From an uncultured Butyricicoccus sp. (GTDB lineage: Bacteria > Bacillota > Clostridia > Oscillospirales > Butyricicoccaceae), in contig CAKTAV010000011.1 of NCBI GenBank assembly GCA_934532985.1, forward strand, positions 1 to 64,000: a DNA stretch of 64,000 nt, written 5' to 3'. Position 1 is the stretch's first letter. Each line of letters opens with the position of its first letter. Below the pieces are notes generated by a model. The model ran no database searches. It saw only the letters and a program-made list of their open reading frames with translations, and was not told the origin of the DNA. A program made the position numbers and the translations under genes. This document shows, one piece after another, positions 16,540-25,784 of the stretch.

Positions 16540-16830
16540 TCACTCCGTGCCTTCGCGGCGCATAATCTCTTGGTTGCGGAAATACAGACCAATGTCGATT
16601 GCCACCATGATCGCATTCAAAATATAAAACCAGAACGCGAGATTTCGGCTGTTTGCCAGAATCTTTGCTCCAATACCGCACAAATATCCAAACAGGACAA
16701 AGCACAAAAACACCAGACTTTTGCCCTTTGTGGAACGCATGCGGTATGATTTCACAATCGAATTTGGCCACGACAGGCCAAAGCTGATAATCATCAAGGT
16801 TTCCAGCACCTCAGCGGCGTTGACGTCCAT
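16540..16830 (-). CDS. Small PQ-loop (SemiSWEET-like) membrane protein
   Basis: A 96-residue protein with three predicted membrane segments (about residues 8-25, 38-58 and 67-88). FGLSWPNSIVKSYRMRSTKGKSLVFL matches the PQ-loop pattern, with WPN in place of PQ. Bacterial three-helix PQ-loop proteins dimerise and can carry sugars, so a transporter role is possible but unproven. The ATG at 16830 lies 20 bases inside the end of rluA, with AGGAGAGGGG just upstream, so translation is likely coupled. Confidence 0.7.
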   Translation of the reverse strand: MDVNAAEVLETLMIISFGLSWPNSIVKSYRMRSTKGKSLVFLCFVLFGYLCGIGAKILANSRNLAFWFYILNAIMVAIDIGLYFRNQEIMRREGTE

Positions 16831-17833
16831 GTCCCCTCTCCTTTCGTCTGCCGCGCCCAGGCCGCGCACCGTCTGACGGCGTTTCCGGGAACAGCACGGT
16901 AAACTCCACATCCGGAACCGTCACCGTCAGACCATTCAAATAGCCCAGCGACTCCGCATCCGTTGTAAAATCAAAGCGCAGCTTATAAGAACACAGGCAC
17001 TGCGTTTTGCGGTGATATTTCCGGTTCATGTCGTTTCGCCCATACTTACTGTCACCCAGAAGCGGATGCCCGATCCACGCGAAATGCGCGCGAATCTGGT
17101 GTGTTCGTCCGGTAATCAGCTCGCATTCCACCAGCGACAGCTCCTCGGTTTCTCGCAGCACGCGATATTTCGTCACCGCCGTGCGCGATCCCTTTACCTG
17201 CGTGCGGTGGACGCTCACACGGTGCTCGTCGGTATGCCGCAGGATATAGCCCGTAATTTCACCCTGCTTGGGTCGAATCGTGCCGCAGGCGGCGCACAGA
17301 TAGGTCTTGTGCAGCTCGCGGTCGCGGATCTTCTGATTCATCACACGCAGCGCCTCTGCCGTCTTGGCGGCAATCACAATGCCACCGGTGCCGCGGTCAA
17401 TGCGGTTGCACAGCGCCGGAGTAAACGACGCCTCATCCTCCGGATTCCACGCACCGCTGCGGAACAAATACGCCTGAATGCGCGCAATCAGCGTGTCTGC
17501 CGTGCCGCTGTCGTCGGCATGAACCACCACGCCCGGCGCCTTGTTGACCAGCAGGATATGCTCGTCCTCATACAAAACGTCCAGCTCCGGCTTGGCGCGC
17601 AGATACGCCGTGTCCTCCTCCGCTTTTTCAAGGAATTCATCGTTGATATACAGCTGTACCAAATCGCCCTCCTGCAAACGGTACGAAACCTCCGTCCGTT
17701 TGCGGTTTACCTTGATGCGCTTGAGGCGAATATACTTGTGCATCATCCCGCCAGGAAGCAGCGGAACGGCCTTTTCCAGAAATTTATTCAGACGCTGTCC
17801 GCTGTCATTTTTGGTGATTATGAATTCCCGCAC
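16811..17833 (-). CDS. RluA-family 23S rRNA pseudouridine synthase
   Basis: A 340-residue RluC/RluD-like enzyme. An N-terminal S4 RNA-binding domain (SGQRLNKFLEKAVPLL, residues 10-75) precedes the catalytic domain. The catalytic aspartate is in CNRIDRGTGGIVI, replacing the more usual HRLDxxTSG. LITGRTHQIRAHFAWIGHPLLGDSKYG is the second family motif. The last 25 residues are an unusually basic tail (RPGRGRRKERGHGRQRR). The DNA encoding it also contains the ribosome site of the overlapping downstream gene. The target uridine is not predictable here. Confidence 0.9.
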   Translation of the reverse strand: MREFIITKNDSGQRLNKFLEKAVPLLPGGMMHKYIRLKRIKVNRKRTEVSYRLQEGDLVQLYINDEFLEKAEEDTAYLRAKPELDVLYEDEHILLVNKAPGVVVHADDSGTADTLIARIQAYLFRSGAWNPEDEASFTPALCNRIDRGTGGIVIAAKTAEALRVMNQKIRDRELHKTYLCAACGTIRPKQGEITGYILRHTDEHRVSVHRTQVKGSRTAVTKYRVLRETEELSLVECELITGRTHQIRAHFAWIGHPLLGDSKYGRNDMNRKYHRKTQCLCSYKLRFDFTTDAESLGYLNGLTVTVPDVEFTVLFPETPSDGARPGRGRRKERGHGRQRR

Positions 17834-17985
17834 CGCGTTTATCCTCCGATATTTTTAGTAATTGTATTCATTTTACTCTCAATATCGCAGAAAAGCAATC
17901 TTTTTCGGTGAAAAGGCTGTACTTCGAATGGGGAATATGCTATAATAGGTTCGCTTAAATAAGCGGATAATCTGTGGAAATGCTG

Positions 17986-18015
17986 TTGACAAACAGCATT
18001 TTTATGGAGTATACT
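17986..18015 (+). promoter_or_regulatory. Promoter of yceD-rpmF
   Basis: TTGACA at 17986-17991 and TATACT at 18010-18015 are 18 bp apart, 28 bp before the yceD start. Confidence 0.75.
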
Positions 18016-18042
18016 AATTGTTGTCCGTCAGTGAGGGATACT

Positions 18043-18546
18043 ATGAAACTCGATTTGAGACCAATCCTGTCTGCACCGGAAGAATCGCTTCCGTTTTCTT
18101 TTGATGTAGACTTGTCACAAGAGGAGATGTATGGGGCGTATCCGTTCCGCACTCCGGTTCATATCGAAGGCGAGGTTCGAAATCACCTTGATATTCTTCG
18201 TCTTATCGCGTCAGTGGACGCAGTATACGAAACGGCTTGTTCCCGCTGTCTGGCCCCCGTCACAGTTGATCTTCATGCAGCATGTGATACGGTTCTGACT
18301 CACGAAGCGCAGGATGTGGAGAGCGATGACATCTACCTGCTCGAAGGTGACTTTGTAGAGGTCGATGACATAGCAATTCCGGCGCTGTTGCTGGAGGTTC
18401 GCATGACCTACCTTTGCCGTCCTGACTGCAAGGGCATTTGCCCCACCTGCGGAAAGGATCTCAATGAAGGACCGTGCGGCTGCAGCGGAAAGCAGATTGA
18501 CAGCAGACTGGCTGTTCTCCAGAAGCTTCTGGACAAGCAGCCCTGA
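18043..18546 (+). CDS. yceD: YceD/DUF177 family protein
   Basis: A 167-residue DUF177 protein, the usual partner gene of rpmF. It has CSRC in the middle and a C-terminal cysteine cluster (CRPDCKGICPTCGKDLNEG) likely to bind zinc. Family members are linked to 23S rRNA maturation or stability in bacteria and plastids. The ATG at 18043 follows GAGGGA. Upstream in-frame ATGs lie before or within the promoter. rpmF follows 58 bp downstream. Confidence 0.9.
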   Translation: MKLDLRPILSAPEESLPFSFDVDLSQEEMYGAYPFRTPVHIEGEVRNHLDILRLIASVDAVYETACSRCLAPVTVDLHAACDTVLTHEAQDVESDDIYLLEGDFVEVDDIAIPALLLEVRMTYLCRPDCKGICPTCGKDLNEGPCGCSGKQIDSRLAVLQKLLDKQP

Positions 18547-18604
18547 GTCCGGTCGGGTTTTTATGTAGAATACTAATTAGGATAGATAGAGGAGGTGTTA
18601 CCAC

Positions 18605-18787
18605 ATGGCAGTACCAAAGAGAAAGAGCTCCAAGGCGAGAAGAGACACTAGAAGAAACAACGTATGGAAGCTGGCGACTCCGGGTCTGGTGAAGTGCCCG
18701 AAGTGCGGCGAAATGAAGCTTCCGCACAGAATGTGCAAGGCTTGCGGTACCTACAATGGCCGCGAGGTTGTTAAGGTTTCCGAGTAA
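18605..18787 (+). CDS. rpmF: 50S ribosomal protein L32
   Basis: A 60-residue L32 starting AVPKRKSSKARRDTRR, with the zinc ribbon CPKC and CKAC. The GGAGGTG ribosome site is upstream. It is co-transcribed with yceD and followed by a terminator. Confidence 0.97.
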   Translation: MAVPKRKSSKARRDTRRNNVWKLATPGLVKCPKCGEMKLPHRMCKACGTYNGREVVKVSE

Positions 18788-18805
18788 TTTGACACACGAT
18801 GAAAA

Positions 18806-18846
18806 GATAGAGAAAGCTGCGGATACCGGCTTTCTCTATTTTTTTG
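18806..18846 (+). terminator. Terminator of yceD-rpmF
   Basis: ATAGAGAAAGC and GCTTTCTCTAT pair, followed by a T-run. Confidence 0.85.
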
Positions 18847-18999
18847 TCAAATTCCCGATTGCTTCGCGTTCTCCCTGTTTCATATTCCGCTTGACGAAGT
18901 GCAGGAGAAATGCGATAATTTTCATAAGCTATATGCGTAAGTAATACCGCAAACGACAAACCAAGTGCGGGCATCAGCCGGCACAGAGGAGGCGTTTTT

Positions 19000-20334
19000 A
19001 TGTCAAAACCAATCGTCGCAATTGTCGGACGCCCAAACGTGGGAAAATCCCAGCTGTTTAACCGCTTCGCCGGTCAGCGTCTGTCCATTGTAGAAGACAC
19101 CCCTGGCGTCACCCGGGACCGTCTGTACGCCGACGCCGAATGGCGCGGCCGTGAATTTCAGGTCATCGACACCGGCGGCATCGAGCCGTCCACCGACAGC
19201 GAGATTCTGCAATTCATGCGCATGCAGGCGGAAACTGCCATCATGGCAGCGGATGTTATCATCTTTATCACCGATCTGCGCACCGGCATCACCGCCGCGG
19301 ACGAGGACGTCGCCGCCATGCTGCGCCGTTCCAAAAAGCCGGTCGTGCTCGCCGTCAACAAGTGCGACACCCCAGGCAATCCTGCGCCGGAGTTTTACGA
19401 ATTTTATAACCTCGGTCTCGGCGATCCCGTCGGCATCTCTGCCCTGCACGGCTATGGCACGGGCGACCTTCTGGACGAGTGCTATCAGTACTTCCCGGAA
19501 GAGGCCGAGACCGACGGCGACGACGAATATATCAAGGTCGCTGTCATCGGCAAGCCGAACGTCGGCAAGTCCTCTCTGGTCAACACGATTCTGGGAGAAA
19601 ACCGCGTCATCGTCAGCAACATCGCCGGTACCACCCGCGACAGCGTCGACAGCTATTTTGAAAACGAAAAGGGCAAGTATATGTTCATCGACACTGCGGG
19701 CATTCGCAAGAAGTCCAAGGTGGATGAGCGCATCGAAAAGTTCAGCGTCATGCGCTCGCTGATGGCGGTCGAACGCGCCGATGTCTGCGTCATCATGATT
19801 GACGCCACCGAGGGTGTCACCGAGCAGGACACCAAGATCGCCGGAGAGGCGCACAACGCCGGCAAGGCATGTATCATCGCCGTCAACAAATGGGATCTCG
19901 TAGAGAAGGAAACCAACACCATGGAGCAGATGCGGCAGCGCGTGCACAACGACCTGTCCTATATGCCCTATGCCCCGATTGTCTTTCTCTCTGCCCTGAC
20001 CGGCTCGCGCGTGTCCGGCCTGTTTGACAAAATCAACTCGGTTTACGAGCAGAACGGCCGCCGCATCCCGACCGGCCAGCTCAACTCCATTCTGGCTGAC
20101 GCCACGGCGCGCGTGCAGCCGCCGACGGATAAGGGCCGCCGTCTAAAGATTTATTACATGACGCAGTCCGGCATCCGCCCGCCCACGTTCGTCTGCTTCT
20201 GCAACGACGCACGGCTGTTCCACTTCTCCTACCAGCGCTATCTGGAAAACCAGATTCGCGAGGTCTATGGTCTGGACGGCACGCCGGTTCGCATGATCGT
20301 CCGCGAGCGCAACGGAAAGGATGCCGATAAGTAA
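19000..20334 (+). CDS. der: GTPase Der (EngA)
   Basis: A 444-residue double-GTPase needed for 50S subunit assembly. Two G domains are visible: GRPNVGKS at residues 10-17 with DTPG and NKCD, and GKPNVGKS near 184 with DTAG and NKWD. A C-terminal KH-like domain contains IYYMTQSGIRPPTFVCFCND. GAGGAGGCG precedes the ATG. The stop codon overlaps the plsY start (TAATG), so the two are coupled. Confidence 0.97.
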   Translation: MSKPIVAIVGRPNVGKSQLFNRFAGQRLSIVEDTPGVTRDRLYADAEWRGREFQVIDTGGIEPSTDSEILQFMRMQAETAIMAADVIIFITDLRTGITAADEDVAAMLRRSKKPVVLAVNKCDTPGNPAPEFYEFYNLGLGDPVGISALHGYGTGDLLDECYQYFPEEAETDGDDEYIKVAVIGKPNVGKSSLVNTILGENRVIVSNIAGTTRDSVDSYFENEKGKYMFIDTAGIRKKSKVDERIEKFSVMRSLMAVERADVCVIMIDATEGVTEQDTKIAGEAHNAGKACIIAVNKWDLVEKETNTMEQMRQRVHNDLSYMPYAPIVFLSALTGSRVSGLFDKINSVYEQNGRRIPTGQLNSILADATARVQPPTDKGRRLKIYYMTQSGIRPPTFVCFCNDARLFHFSYQRYLENQIREVYGLDGTPVRMIVRERNGKDADK

Positions 20335-20972
20335 TGAGTCCACTCCTTCGTTTTATCATCGTCGCTGTCATCGGCTATTTGCTGGGCAGCTGCAACTCTG
20401 CCATCATCGTGTCCAAGCTGTTCTTGCACAAGGACATCCGCACCATCGGCAGCGGAAACGCCGGTCTGACCAACGCGCACCGCTGTATGGGCGCAAAATG
20501 TACTCTTTTAGTGCTGTTCGGCGATATTATCAAGACCGTCATCGCGGTGCTGATTGCCTCCGCCCTATTTGCTTCCCTGCCGGATATGGTTCCGGTTGCT
20601 AAGCTGCTGTGCGGTCTGTTTGTCGTCACCGGTCACATGTTTCCGCTCTACTTCGGCTTTAAGGGCGGAAAGGGTGTACTATCCGGCGGCACGCTCTGCG
20701 CCGTATTCAATTGGAAAATCTTTATCATTCTGGCAATTGTCTTTGTCATTGTCGTCGCTGTCACACGCTATGTGTCGCTCGGCTCCGTCATTGTTGCCAC
20801 GGCGTTTCCATTTATGAATCTCGGCTTTTACTGGCATTCGCCCTGCCTGATTCCGATTTTTTTGATGACGCTGCTCATCGGCAGCGGTGTCGTGTATATG
20901 CACCGCGCAAATATTGGGCGCTTGCTTCACGGCAAGGAAAATAAACTGACCTTTCGCAAGAAAACATCGTAG
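20334..20972 (+). CDS. plsY: Acyl-phosphate:glycerol-3-phosphate acyltransferase
   Basis: A 212-residue integral membrane enzyme adding the first acyl chain to glycerol 3-phosphate. About five membrane segments are visible. The three PlsY loops are GSCNSA, GSGNAGLTNAHR (usually GxGATNxxR) and GFKGGKGV. It sits between der and gpsA, a common Firmicute order. GpsA supplies its acceptor substrate. Confidence 0.93.
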   Translation: MSPLLRFIIVAVIGYLLGSCNSAIIVSKLFLHKDIRTIGSGNAGLTNAHRCMGAKCTLLVLFGDIIKTVIAVLIASALFASLPDMVPVAKLLCGLFVVTGHMFPLYFGFKGGKGVLSGGTLCAVFNWKIFIILAIVFVIVVAVTRYVSLGSVIVATAFPFMNLGFYWHSPCLIPIFLMTLLIGSGVVYMHRANIGRLLHGKENKLTFRKKTS

Positions 20973-20996
20973 GATACCGAAAGAGAGGGGTTATCT

Positions 20997-22013
20997 ATGA
21001 AGATTTTTGTAGTAGGCTGCGGAGGCTGGGGTATGGCGCTGTCCATCCTGCTGGACTCCAACGGTCACGACGTCACCGCATGGTCGTTCTTTGAAGAGGA
21101 ATGCCGCCAGCTGCGCGAACATCGCGGCAACGAGAAGCTGCTGCCCGGCGTCACTCTGCCGGAGAGCATCGGTCTGACTACCGATTTGTCCGGCGCTGCC
21201 GATGCCGATATGGTACTCATGGCGGTTCCGTCCTTCGCCGTGCATTCCACGGCGGAAAAGCTCGCCGCCATCGTACCAGAGGGCAAGATTATCATCAACG
21301 TCGGCAAGGGACTGGATCGTGACAATGGCTACTGCCGCTTTTCCGAGACCATTCACCACGCGACCAAGGGCAGAAATCCCATTGTCGCGCTGACCGGACC
21401 GACCCATGCCGAGGAGGTCTCCCGCGGTATTCTCACCTGCATTTTGGCCGCGTCTGAATCCCAGAAGGCAGCAGAAATGGTGCAGGATGCGTTCATGAAC
21501 GAGCGCTTCCGCGTCTATGTCTCCCCGGATATCATCGGCGCGGAGCTGGGCGGCTGCTTTAAGAACATCATCGCCCTCGCCGCCGGTATTTGTGACGGCA
21601 TCGGTCTGGGTGATAACTCCAAGGCCGCACTGATGACCCGTGGCCTGAATGAAATCGCCCGTCTGGGCAAGGCGCTGGGCGGACATGCCGAAACCTTTGC
21701 CGGCCTGTCCGGCGTCGGCGATCTGATTGTCACCTGCACCTCGATGCATTCGAGAAACCGCCGTGCGGGCATCAAAATCGGCCAGGGTCTGAGTGTCGAA
21801 CAGGCCATGAAGGAAGTCGGTGCCGTTGTCGAGGGCTACTACGCGACGGAGGCAGGCTATATGCTGGCAAAGCAGGCCGGCATCGAGATGCCGATTACCA
21901 ATGCGATGTACGACCTGCTGTACAACCATGTCGACGTGCAGGAATGCATCCGCCATCTGATGGCGCGCCCGAAGAAAAATGAGATCGAAAACAGCGTCGG
22001 TCTTTGGAAGTAA
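20997..22013 (+). CDS. gpsA: NAD(P)H-dependent glycerol-3-phosphate dehydrogenase
   Basis: A 338-residue enzyme reducing dihydroxyacetone phosphate to sn-glycerol 3-phosphate. The nucleotide fold begins VVGCGGWGMAL. NVGKGLD and GAELGGCFKNIIALAAG hold the catalytic lysines. Its product feeds plsY, encoded 24 bp upstream. AGAGAGGGG is the ribosome site. A terminator follows. Confidence 0.96.
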   Translation: MKIFVVGCGGWGMALSILLDSNGHDVTAWSFFEEECRQLREHRGNEKLLPGVTLPESIGLTTDLSGAADADMVLMAVPSFAVHSTAEKLAAIVPEGKIIINVGKGLDRDNGYCRFSETIHHATKGRNPIVALTGPTHAEEVSRGILTCILAASESQKAAEMVQDAFMNERFRVYVSPDIIGAELGGCFKNIIALAAGICDGIGLGDNSKAALMTRGLNEIARLGKALGGHAETFAGLSGVGDLIVTCTSMHSRNRRAGIKIGQGLSVEQAMKEVGAVVEGYYATEAGYMLAKQAGIEMPITNAMYDLLYNHVDVQECIRHLMARPKKNEIENSVGLWK

Positions 22014-22033
22014 GCACGCAAAATCCACATAGG

Positions 22034-22078
22034 ACAAAAACACAGCGAATGCCATTTGCACTCGCTGTGTTTTTTTGC
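22034..22078 (+). terminator. Terminator of der-plsY-gpsA
   Basis: AACACAGCGA and TCGCTGTGTT pair, then a run of seven T. Confidence 0.85.
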
Positions 22079-22179
22079 TTCTGTCATCCAAGCTTCCGCC
22101 GTTTGACAGTCTCCTCTTCCCAGCATATAATACAGTGTGATAAAATAGCTTTTTAAAAGCAAACAGCAAAGGATATCCT

Positions 22180-22677
22180 ATGAAAATCAGAAACGCATCC
22201 ATTCATGACCTTCCCGCAATCAAATCCATCTACGCCGCAGCGCGCGCCTTTATGCAGCAACATGGCAACCCAACGCAATGGGGAAACACCCGCCCCTCTC
22301 AGAGCCAAATTGAGCGCGATATTGCTGACAAAAACAGCTATGTCTGCACGGAAAACGGCGTTGTCGTCGCAGTATTCGCCTTTATTGTCGGCGACGACCC
22401 GACCTATCACCTCATCAAGGACGGCGCTTGGCACTCCGACCAGATCTATGGCACGATTCACCGCATCGCCGCCAACGGCACAGTCAAGGGCGTTTCCCGC
22501 GCCTGCTTCGCGTTCTGTGCATCACGCTGCTCCTATCTGCGCATCGACACGCACGAAAACAACCAGCCGATGCAGGCCGCCATCCGCAAATTTGGATTCA
22601 AACCATGCGGTATCATCTACGCTGCTGACGGCACGGAGCGACTGGCGTTTGATTATCTACAGCAAGAATCATTTTAA
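22180..22677 (+). CDS. GNAT-family N-acetyltransferase
   Basis: A 165-residue GNAT protein. The N-terminal IRNASIHDLPAIKSIY, the central VVAVFAFIVGDDPTYHLI strand pair, and the C-terminal IDTHENNQPMQAAIRKFGFKPCG with the acetyl-CoA contact region are all recognisable. The substrate is unknown. It stands alone between two terminators. Confidence 0.82.
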   Translation: MKIRNASIHDLPAIKSIYAAARAFMQQHGNPTQWGNTRPSQSQIERDIADKNSYVCTENGVVVAVFAFIVGDDPTYHLIKDGAWHSDQIYGTIHRIAANGTVKGVSRACFAFCASRCSYLRIDTHENNQPMQAAIRKFGFKPCGIIYAADGTERLAFDYLQQESF

Positions 22678-22681
22678 TGCG

Positions 22682-22730
22682 AAACCCGCAGCGGAGCTTT
22701 CCTCTCCGCTGCGGGTTTCTTCTTTTCTTT
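22682..22730. terminator. Bidirectional terminator between GNAT gene and ppdK
   Basis: A 15-bp stem (AAACCCGCAGCGGAG with its complement) has a short loop. The + side runs into a T-rich stretch and the minus side has a short U-tract. Confidence 0.8.
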
Positions 22731-22778
22731 TCTTCTATCGTCTCGCTGACGAAATACACGTATGCGTGGTTTATGCGC

Positions 22779-25403
22779 TTATGCCTTTTCCTTAATTGCC
22801 GCCTGTGCCGCCGCCAGACGGGCAATCGGTACGCGGAACGGCGAGCAGGATACATAGGACAGGCCAACCTTATGGCAGAACTCAACCGACGACGGATCTC
22901 CGCCGTGTTCGCCGCAGATACCCATCTTGATGCCCGGACGAGTCGCACGTCCGCCCTGCGCCGCATGGCGAATCAGCTTGCCGACGCCGTTCTGGTCCAG
23001 ACGAGCGAACGGATCGGATTCATAGATCTTCGCCGCGTAGTAGGCATCCAAGAACTTGCCCGCGTCATCGCGCGAGAAGCCAAAGGTCATCTGCGTCAGG
23101 TCATTCGTGCCGAACGAGAAAAATTCCGCTTCCTCCGCGATTTCATCCGCCAGCAGCGCGGCTCGCGGAATCTCAATCATCGTGCCAATGTGGTACGAGA
23201 TATTCGAATCCTTTTCCTTCTTGACCTGCTCTGCCGTCTCGACGATGATATCCTTGACGAACTTCAGCTCCTTCTTTTCGCCAACCAGCGGAACCATCAG
23301 CTCCGGTGTAATCGCGATGCCGTTCTCTTCCTGTACTTCAATGGCCGCTTCCATAATCGCGCGGGTCTGCATGCGGGCGATCTCCGGATACGTTACCGCC
23401 AAGCGGCAGCCGCGGTGGCCCATCATCGGGTTGAATTCGTGCAGATCATCGCACTTCTGCTGTACCTGCTCCGGCGTCATGCCCATATCCTCTGCCAGCG
23501 CCGCGATATCCTCCGGGTTCGTCGGAACAAACTCGTGCAGCGGCGGGTCAAGATAACGAACCGTCATCGGACGACCGTCCAGCGCCTCATACATTTCCTT
23601 GAAGTCCTGCTTCTGGAACGGCAGCAGCTCAGCCAGAGCCGCCTCTCTCTGCTCCACAGTGTCGGACAGAATCATCTTGCGAATCTTCGGAATACGATCC
23701 GGCTCAAAGAACATGTGCTCCGTGCGGCACAGACCGATGCCCTCTGCGCCCAGACGAACCGCGTTCTTGGTGTCCTTCGGCGTATCGGCATTCGTGCGCA
23801 CCTGCAAGCGTCGGGATGCATCTGCCCACTCCATCAAACGGCCGAAATCACCGCTGACCGACGCTTCCTGCGTCGCAATTAGCCCCTTATAGATCTTACC
23901 GCTCGAGCCATCCAAAGAAATCGTGTCGCCCTCATGGAAGGTATAACCGCCAAGCGAGAACTGCTTTGCCTCTTCGTCAATGCTGATTTCTCCGCAGCCG
24001 GAGACACAGCAGGTGCCCATGCCGCGCGCAACAACCGCCGCATGAGACGTCATGCCGCCGCGCACGGTCAGAATACCCTCTGCCGCGTGCATACCCTCGA
24101 TGTCCTCCGGAGAGGTCTCCAGACGAACCAGAATGACGTCCTCACCCATCTCATGCGCCTTCTTGGCGGACTCTGCGGTAAAGTACACCTTGCCTGCCGC
24201 CGCGCCCGGAGAGGCCGGAAGCGCCTGACCGATCACTTCGCCGTTTGCCAGTGCCGACGCAACGAACGTCGGATGCAGCAACTGATCCAAACTCTTCGCG
24301 TCAATGCGCAGAACCGCTTCCTCCGGCGTGATCTTGCCCTCATCCACCAGATCGCAGGCAATCTTAATCGCCGCCGGAGCGGTGCGCTTGCCGTTTCGAG
24401 TCTGGAGGAAGAACAGGCGGCCTTCCTGAATGGTAAACTCCATATCCTGCATGTCGCGGTAGTGGTTTTCCAGTCTGCCCGCGATCTCCATAAACTGCTG
24501 ATAGCACTCCGGCATATCCTGCTCCAGACGGGAAATTTTCTGCGGGGTACGGATGCCGGCAACGACATCCTCGCCCTGTGCGTTAATCAGATACTCGCCA
24601 AAAATGCCCTTTTCGCCAGTGGACGGATCGCGCGTAAACGCAACGCCGGTTCCGGAGGTATCGCCCATGTTGCCGAATACCATAGACTGTACGTTGACGG
24701 CCGTACCCCAGTCGCCCGGAATATCATTCATACGGCGATAGACAATGGCGCGCGGGTTATCCCACGAACGGAATACCGCCTTGACCGCCTCCATCAGCTG
24801 TACCTTCGGGTCCTGCGGGAACTCCTTGCCCATCTTCTCGGCGTAAATCGCCTTATATCGTACAATAATCTCCTTAAGATCGTCTGCCGTCAGATCGGTG
24901 TCGAACTTCGCGCCCTTCGCCGCCTTGACATCATCCAGAATCCCCTCAAAAAAGCTCTTGCTCATCTCCATGACAACATCCGAGAACATCTGGATAAAAC
25001 GACGATACGAGTCATACGCAAAGCGCGGGTTTCCGGTTTTTTCCGCAAAACCTTCCACCGAGATGTCGTTCAGGCCCAGATTCAGAATTGTGTCCATCAT
25101 ACCCGGCATGGATGCCCGTGCGCCCGATCGAACAGATACCAGCAGCGGATCGTTCGGATCGCCGAACTTCTTGCCCTGCTGCTCCTCCAGCTTCTCCAGC
25201 GCCGCAAAGATCTGACCGGTGATTTCCTCCGAAATGACCTTGCCCTGCTTGTAATAATCTGTGCAGGCCTCCGTCGTCACGGTAAAGCCGTTCGGAATCG
25301 GCAGACCCAGATTCGTCATCTCCGCAAGGTTTGCTCCCTTGCCGCCCAGAAGCTCCCGCATATTTGCGTTGCCCTCTGAAAATTCATACACCCACTTGTG
25401 CAT
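22779..25403 (-). CDS. ppdK: Pyruvate, phosphate dikinase
   Basis: An 874-residue enzyme interconverting pyruvate, ATP and Pi with PEP, AMP and PPi. The N-terminal ATP-grasp domain (MRELLGGKGANLAEM, SVRSGARASMPGMMDT) is followed by the phosphohistidine domain with GGMTSHAAVVARGMG. The C-terminal PEP/pyruvate barrel has MGHRGCRL and the final GICGEHGGDP with the catalytic cysteine. The ATG at 25403 sits seven bases after GGAGGG. An ATG six bases earlier would touch that site. With pfkA and pyk also present, it suggests PPi-linked control of the PEP/pyruvate node. Confidence 0.96.
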   Translation of the reverse strand: MHKWVYEFSEGNANMRELLGGKGANLAEMTNLGLPIPNGFTVTTEACTDYYKQGKVISEEITGQIFAALEKLEEQQGKKFGDPNDPLLVSVRSGARASMPGMMDTILNLGLNDISVEGFAEKTGNPRFAYDSYRRFIQMFSDVVMEMSKSFFEGILDDVKAAKGAKFDTDLTADDLKEIIVRYKAIYAEKMGKEFPQDPKVQLMEAVKAVFRSWDNPRAIVYRRMNDIPGDWGTAVNVQSMVFGNMGDTSGTGVAFTRDPSTGEKGIFGEYLINAQGEDVVAGIRTPQKISRLEQDMPECYQQFMEIAGRLENHYRDMQDMEFTIQEGRLFFLQTRNGKRTAPAAIKIACDLVDEGKITPEEAVLRIDAKSLDQLLHPTFVASALANGEVIGQALPASPGAAAGKVYFTAESAKKAHEMGEDVILVRLETSPEDIEGMHAAEGILTVRGGMTSHAAVVARGMGTCCVSGCGEISIDEEAKQFSLGGYTFHEGDTISLDGSSGKIYKGLIATQEASVSGDFGRLMEWADASRRLQVRTNADTPKDTKNAVRLGAEGIGLCRTEHMFFEPDRIPKIRKMILSDTVEQREAALAELLPFQKQDFKEMYEALDGRPMTVRYLDPPLHEFVPTNPEDIAALAEDMGMTPEQVQQKCDDLHEFNPMMGHRGCRLAVTYPEIARMQTRAIMEAAIEVQEENGIAITPELMVPLVGEKKELKFVKDIIVETAEQVKKEKDSNISYHIGTMIEIPRAALLADEIAEEAEFFSFGTNDLTQMTFGFSRDDAGKFLDAYYAAKIYESDPFARLDQNGVGKLIRHAAQGGRATRPGIKMGICGEHGGDPSSVEFCHKVGLSYVSCSPFRVPIARLAAAQAAIKEKA

Positions 25404-25487
25404 CAACATTCCCTCCTGCTTTTCTTCTATTCTGCCCGTCGCGTGCGACGTTGCCATTTTGTTCATTGTATCAACCTCTTGTTGTAT

Positions 25488-25515
25488 AGTATACATAAAT
25501 TTCTGCCAAATGCAA
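25488..25515 (-). promoter_or_regulatory. Candidate ppdK promoter
   Basis: On the minus strand TTGCAT (25515-25510) and TATACT (25493-25488) are 16 bp apart, about 85 bp before ppdK. Confidence 0.55.
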
Positions 25516-25648
25516 AGTATTTTTTTACAGATTGTCCGATTTTTTATTCCCGTTTTCTGGATTTTCTGTATTTGTATGCAAATTCTCTGTTCATTTTGCA
25601 TGATTCGTCCTGCATCTTTCGTGCTATCCTTCCCATCGGAAATCCCTG

Positions 25649-25677
25649 TTGACAATCCACCCCACCTCCCGTATAAT
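25649..25677 (+). promoter_or_regulatory. Consensus promoter of thi operon or leader RNA
   Basis: TTGACA at 25649-25654 and TATAAT at 25672-25677 are separated by 17 bp. Transcription should start near 25684, only about 12 nt before a strong terminator hairpin. Confidence 0.85.
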
Positions 25678-25683
25678 AATGGA

Positions 25684-25754
25684 CAGAGTGAATGCAAAGC
25701 GCATCACGAAGGGGCACACCACCGCGGGTGTGAGCTTCGTGATGCGCTTTTTTC
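25684..25754 (+). ncRNA. Promoter-proximal terminated leader or small RNA upstream of thiS
   Basis: A perfect 16-bp stem (arms 25696-25711 and 25735-25750) encloses a second stem (CACACC/GGTGTG) and is followed by six T. The RNA would be about 70 nt. There is no room for a TPP aptamer, and none of its conserved motifs is visible. No + strand gene lies upstream that would need a terminator, so this is either an attenuator of thiS or an independent small RNA. Confidence 0.65.
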
Positions 25755-25784
25755 ATTTTCTCACCGATAGTAGGAGGTGTTTTT

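Noticed and set aside
25684..25784. TPP riboswitch before thiS
   Set aside because: None of the conserved aptamer segments is present and the leader is too short.
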